Assembly: GCF_003253565.1 (NCBI RefSeq)
Contig: NZ_QKUF01000019.1
Location: forward strand, 1-64,000
Direction of reading: 5' to 3'
Source: Thermosporothrix hazakensis
GTDB taxonomy: Bacteria > Chloroflexota > Ktedonobacteria > Ktedonobacterales > Ktedonobacteraceae
Length of the DNA stretch: 64,000 nucleotides
The notes below the pieces were generated by a model. That model saw only the letters and a program-made list of their open reading frames with translations. It was not told the DNA's origin and searched no databases. Of the stretch, positions 63,896 through 64,000 are shown piece by piece. The position numbers were made by a program, and so were the translations under genes. How positions within the stretch are numbered: position 1 is the first letter of the stretch; each line of letters begins with the position of its first letter.

Positions 63896-64000
63896 CCTGC
63901 TTGATTCCTTTCCTATCTCATGTTTTGATTCTATTCTTTTTCAAAAGATAACAGAACATTTACCTTTTGCGTATCTTTTCTCAATCTCTTTTACGTCTTT

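Noticed and set aside
1..64000. tRNA, rRNA, riboswitch or CRISPR array
   Set aside because: I looked for tRNA T-loop patterns, rRNA conserved segments, known riboswitch cores and regularly spaced repeats and found none I could support by eye.

Overview
The window reads as a chromosomal or large-plasmid piece from a soil bacterium of the Chloroflexota, most likely class Ktedonobacteria. This is inferred from gene style: a mixed-GC genome, many paralogous oxidoreductases each with its own small regulator, HTH-plus-helical-repeat proteins, abundant decayed TnpB and transposase fragments, and a large plant-polysaccharide gene set. No rRNA, tRNA or core housekeeping gene is present, so the taxonomic call rests on impression only.

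Layout. Positions 1-5,600 hold a cut-off small gene, an HTH/helical-repeat protein, a secreted CHAP-domain protein broken by two frameshifts, and small hypotheticals. Positions 5,800-14,100 are an array of independent redox and hydrolase genes with local regulators: a berberine-bridge-type FAD oxidase, a MarR/MDR pair, an HxlR/FMN-reductase divergent pair and a dienelactone hydrolase. A TnpB remnant and the first copy of an unusual divergent two-gene module (8,523-9,513) lie among them. Positions 14,400-15,330 carry a decayed DnaC-like ATPase and a structured inverted-repeat element.

Positions 15,758-18,919 hold the first locus of predicted alpha-helical pore-forming-toxin-like proteins. It abuts, head to head, a broken GH16 gene. 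Positions 18,900-40,200 form a plant cell-wall utilisation region: GH16 remnant, GH78-like rhamnosidase, GntR/LacI-type regulator, sugar ABC importer (binding protein and two permeases, one interrupted by an in-frame TGA, no ATPase), ChbG-like deacetylase, GH63-like hydrolase, GH74 xyloglucanase, GH12 glucanase, a DUF4038/GH140-like hydrolase with its LacI repressor, and a dehydrogenase behind a clear promoter with two LacI-type operators. The combination suggests import and breakdown of xyloglucan or decorated pectin/hemicellulose oligosaccharides.

Positions 40,400-45,000 are a patchwork of small enzymes (VOC, Nudix, DHFR-like) and pseudogenes. Positions 45,865-52,129 hold the second and more complete toxin-like locus: two tandem-duplicated helical proteins, an 850-residue helical protein with a C-terminal non-helical domain, and a GH18 chitinase-like gene, all on one strand. 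A fragment of the large gene is duplicated downstream at 52,957-53,251 beside a truncated isochorismatase. Positions 53,670-58,963 hold an MFS exporter with divergent LysR regulator, an NmrA-like pseudogene and a quinone-oxidoreductase-like gene. Positions 59,044-60,355 repeat the divergent two-gene module seen at 8.5-9.5 kb, here with palindromic operator repeats. The end holds a broken transposase and a four-gene operon whose reading frames overlap at each junction.

Most informative points: the two toxin-like loci with the adjacent chitinase, the duplicated CxxCxG mini-protein plus SCxGHL-protein module, and the number of single-base frameshifts, several in homopolymer runs, which must be settled as real decay or sequencing error before these genes are called dead.
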